Part shown: one piece after another, positions 4,892-5,127 of the stretch | How the letters are laid out: the number at the start of each line of letters is the position of its first letter | How positions within the stretch are numbered: the first letter of the stretch is position 1 | DNA from: Adhaeribacter sp. | GTDB lineage: Bacteria > Bacteroidota > Bacteroidia > Cytophagales > Hymenobacteraceae | Reading direction: 5' to 3' | Length of the DNA: 5,127 bases | Assembly (NCBI GenBank): GCA_028288395.1 | Contig: JAQBNV010000346.1 | Location: 1-5,127 of the forward strand | Translations under genes and position numbers: made by a program | Notes under the pieces: model-generated | What the model was told of the DNA's origin: nothing | Seen by the model: only the letters and a program-made list of their open reading frames with translations | The model's database searches: none

Positions 4892-5127
4892 TTAATCCGA
4901 AAAAGTAAAGTATAAGATATAATTTTTATCTGTAGAGTTTAAAATCAAGTAATCATAATCAACTCCCAATTCTAAATAATTGATTTCATTTTCACTCTTT
5001 AAATTCTTTATCTTAAATATTTTATGAATATTTAAAATTTCTTTCAGCAATAAGAAAAAATGGTTTATTTGGTTTTCTACTTTATACTTGCTCGGATTGA
5101 GCTTACTTAGTTCACCATTATTGGTTA
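4892..5127 (-). CDS. Unrecognised protein, C-terminal part, runs off right edge
   Basis: On the minus strand a frame is open from the window edge (first full codon 5123-5125) to TAA at 4892-4894, giving 77 residues with no start codon in view. The start must lie to the right. The sequence begins TNNGELSKLNPSKYKVENQI, then a hydrophobic-basic helix-like stretch (INHFFLLLKEILNIHKIFKI), and ends with an alternating strand-like region (YLELGVDYDYLILNSTDKNY, then ILYFTFSD). I recognise no family. The composition is very AT-rich, like the antitoxin gene and unlike valS, which fits recent acquisition. The other two minus-strand frames are interrupted by stops in this stretch, and the amino-acid pattern (acidic turns, ending in beta-like strands) looks like real protein. 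It ends 8 bases before the attC-like palindrome, in the same orientation as the toxin-antitoxin genes. Confidence 0.6.
   Translation of the reverse strand, partial: TNNGELSKLNPSKYKVENQINHFFLLLKEILNIHKIFKIKNLKSENEINYLELGVDYDYLILNSTDKNYILYFTFSD

Noticed and set aside
1..5127. CRISPR arrays, tRNA or rRNA genes
   Set aside because: No regularly spaced repeats and no cloverleaf or rRNA-like segments were seen on either strand.

Overview
The window looks like a chromosomal segment of a Bacteroidota bacterium, probably Cytophagales-like. This rests on the style of the valyl-tRNA synthetase, promoter-like TAnnTTTG elements, and the kinds of insertion sequences (IS) and toxin-antitoxin genes present. 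Genus cannot be fixed from sequence alone. One housekeeping gene ends on the left; everything to its right is accessory DNA, mostly IS debris, one intact-looking IS, and an AT-rich block that looks acquired.

Layout. 1-2028 (+): 3' three-quarters of valS, with the reading frame open to the left edge. 2029-2161: intergenic, with one strong AT-rich hairpin (2081-2129). 2162-3016 (-): two fused IS remnants. The outer one is the C-terminal tail of an IS3-family OrfB with a probable terminal end at 2162. The inner one is an IS5-family DDE transposase pseudogene with three in-frame stops and a frameshift, and its last residues are replaced by the IS3 tail. 3032-4472 (+): a complete-looking IS3-family element with 24-bp imperfect inverted repeats, orfA, orfB and a classic A AAA AAG slippery site, so a fused OrfAB transposase is expected. 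4460-4764 (-): a toxin-antitoxin operon whose antitoxin is intact but whose RelE/ParE-like toxin is cut after about 19 codons by the right end of the IS. 4826-4883: a near-perfect 58-bp palindrome whose ends match the attC consensus ends (RYYYAAC / GTTRRRY). 4892-5127 (-): C-terminal 77 residues of an unrecognised AT-rich gene running off the right edge.

How it fits together. On the minus strand the right-hand 650 bases read: gene end, 8-base gap, attC-like palindrome, promoter, antitoxin, toxin. This is the order expected of integron-type gene cassettes, although the palindrome is more symmetric than a canonical attC. The IS3 element sits inside the toxin gene, but no toxin remainder and no target duplication are found on its other side, where the IS5 relic begins. 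A deletion or recombination after insertion is the simplest explanation. The antitoxin is therefore an orphan unless a toxin is supplied elsewhere.
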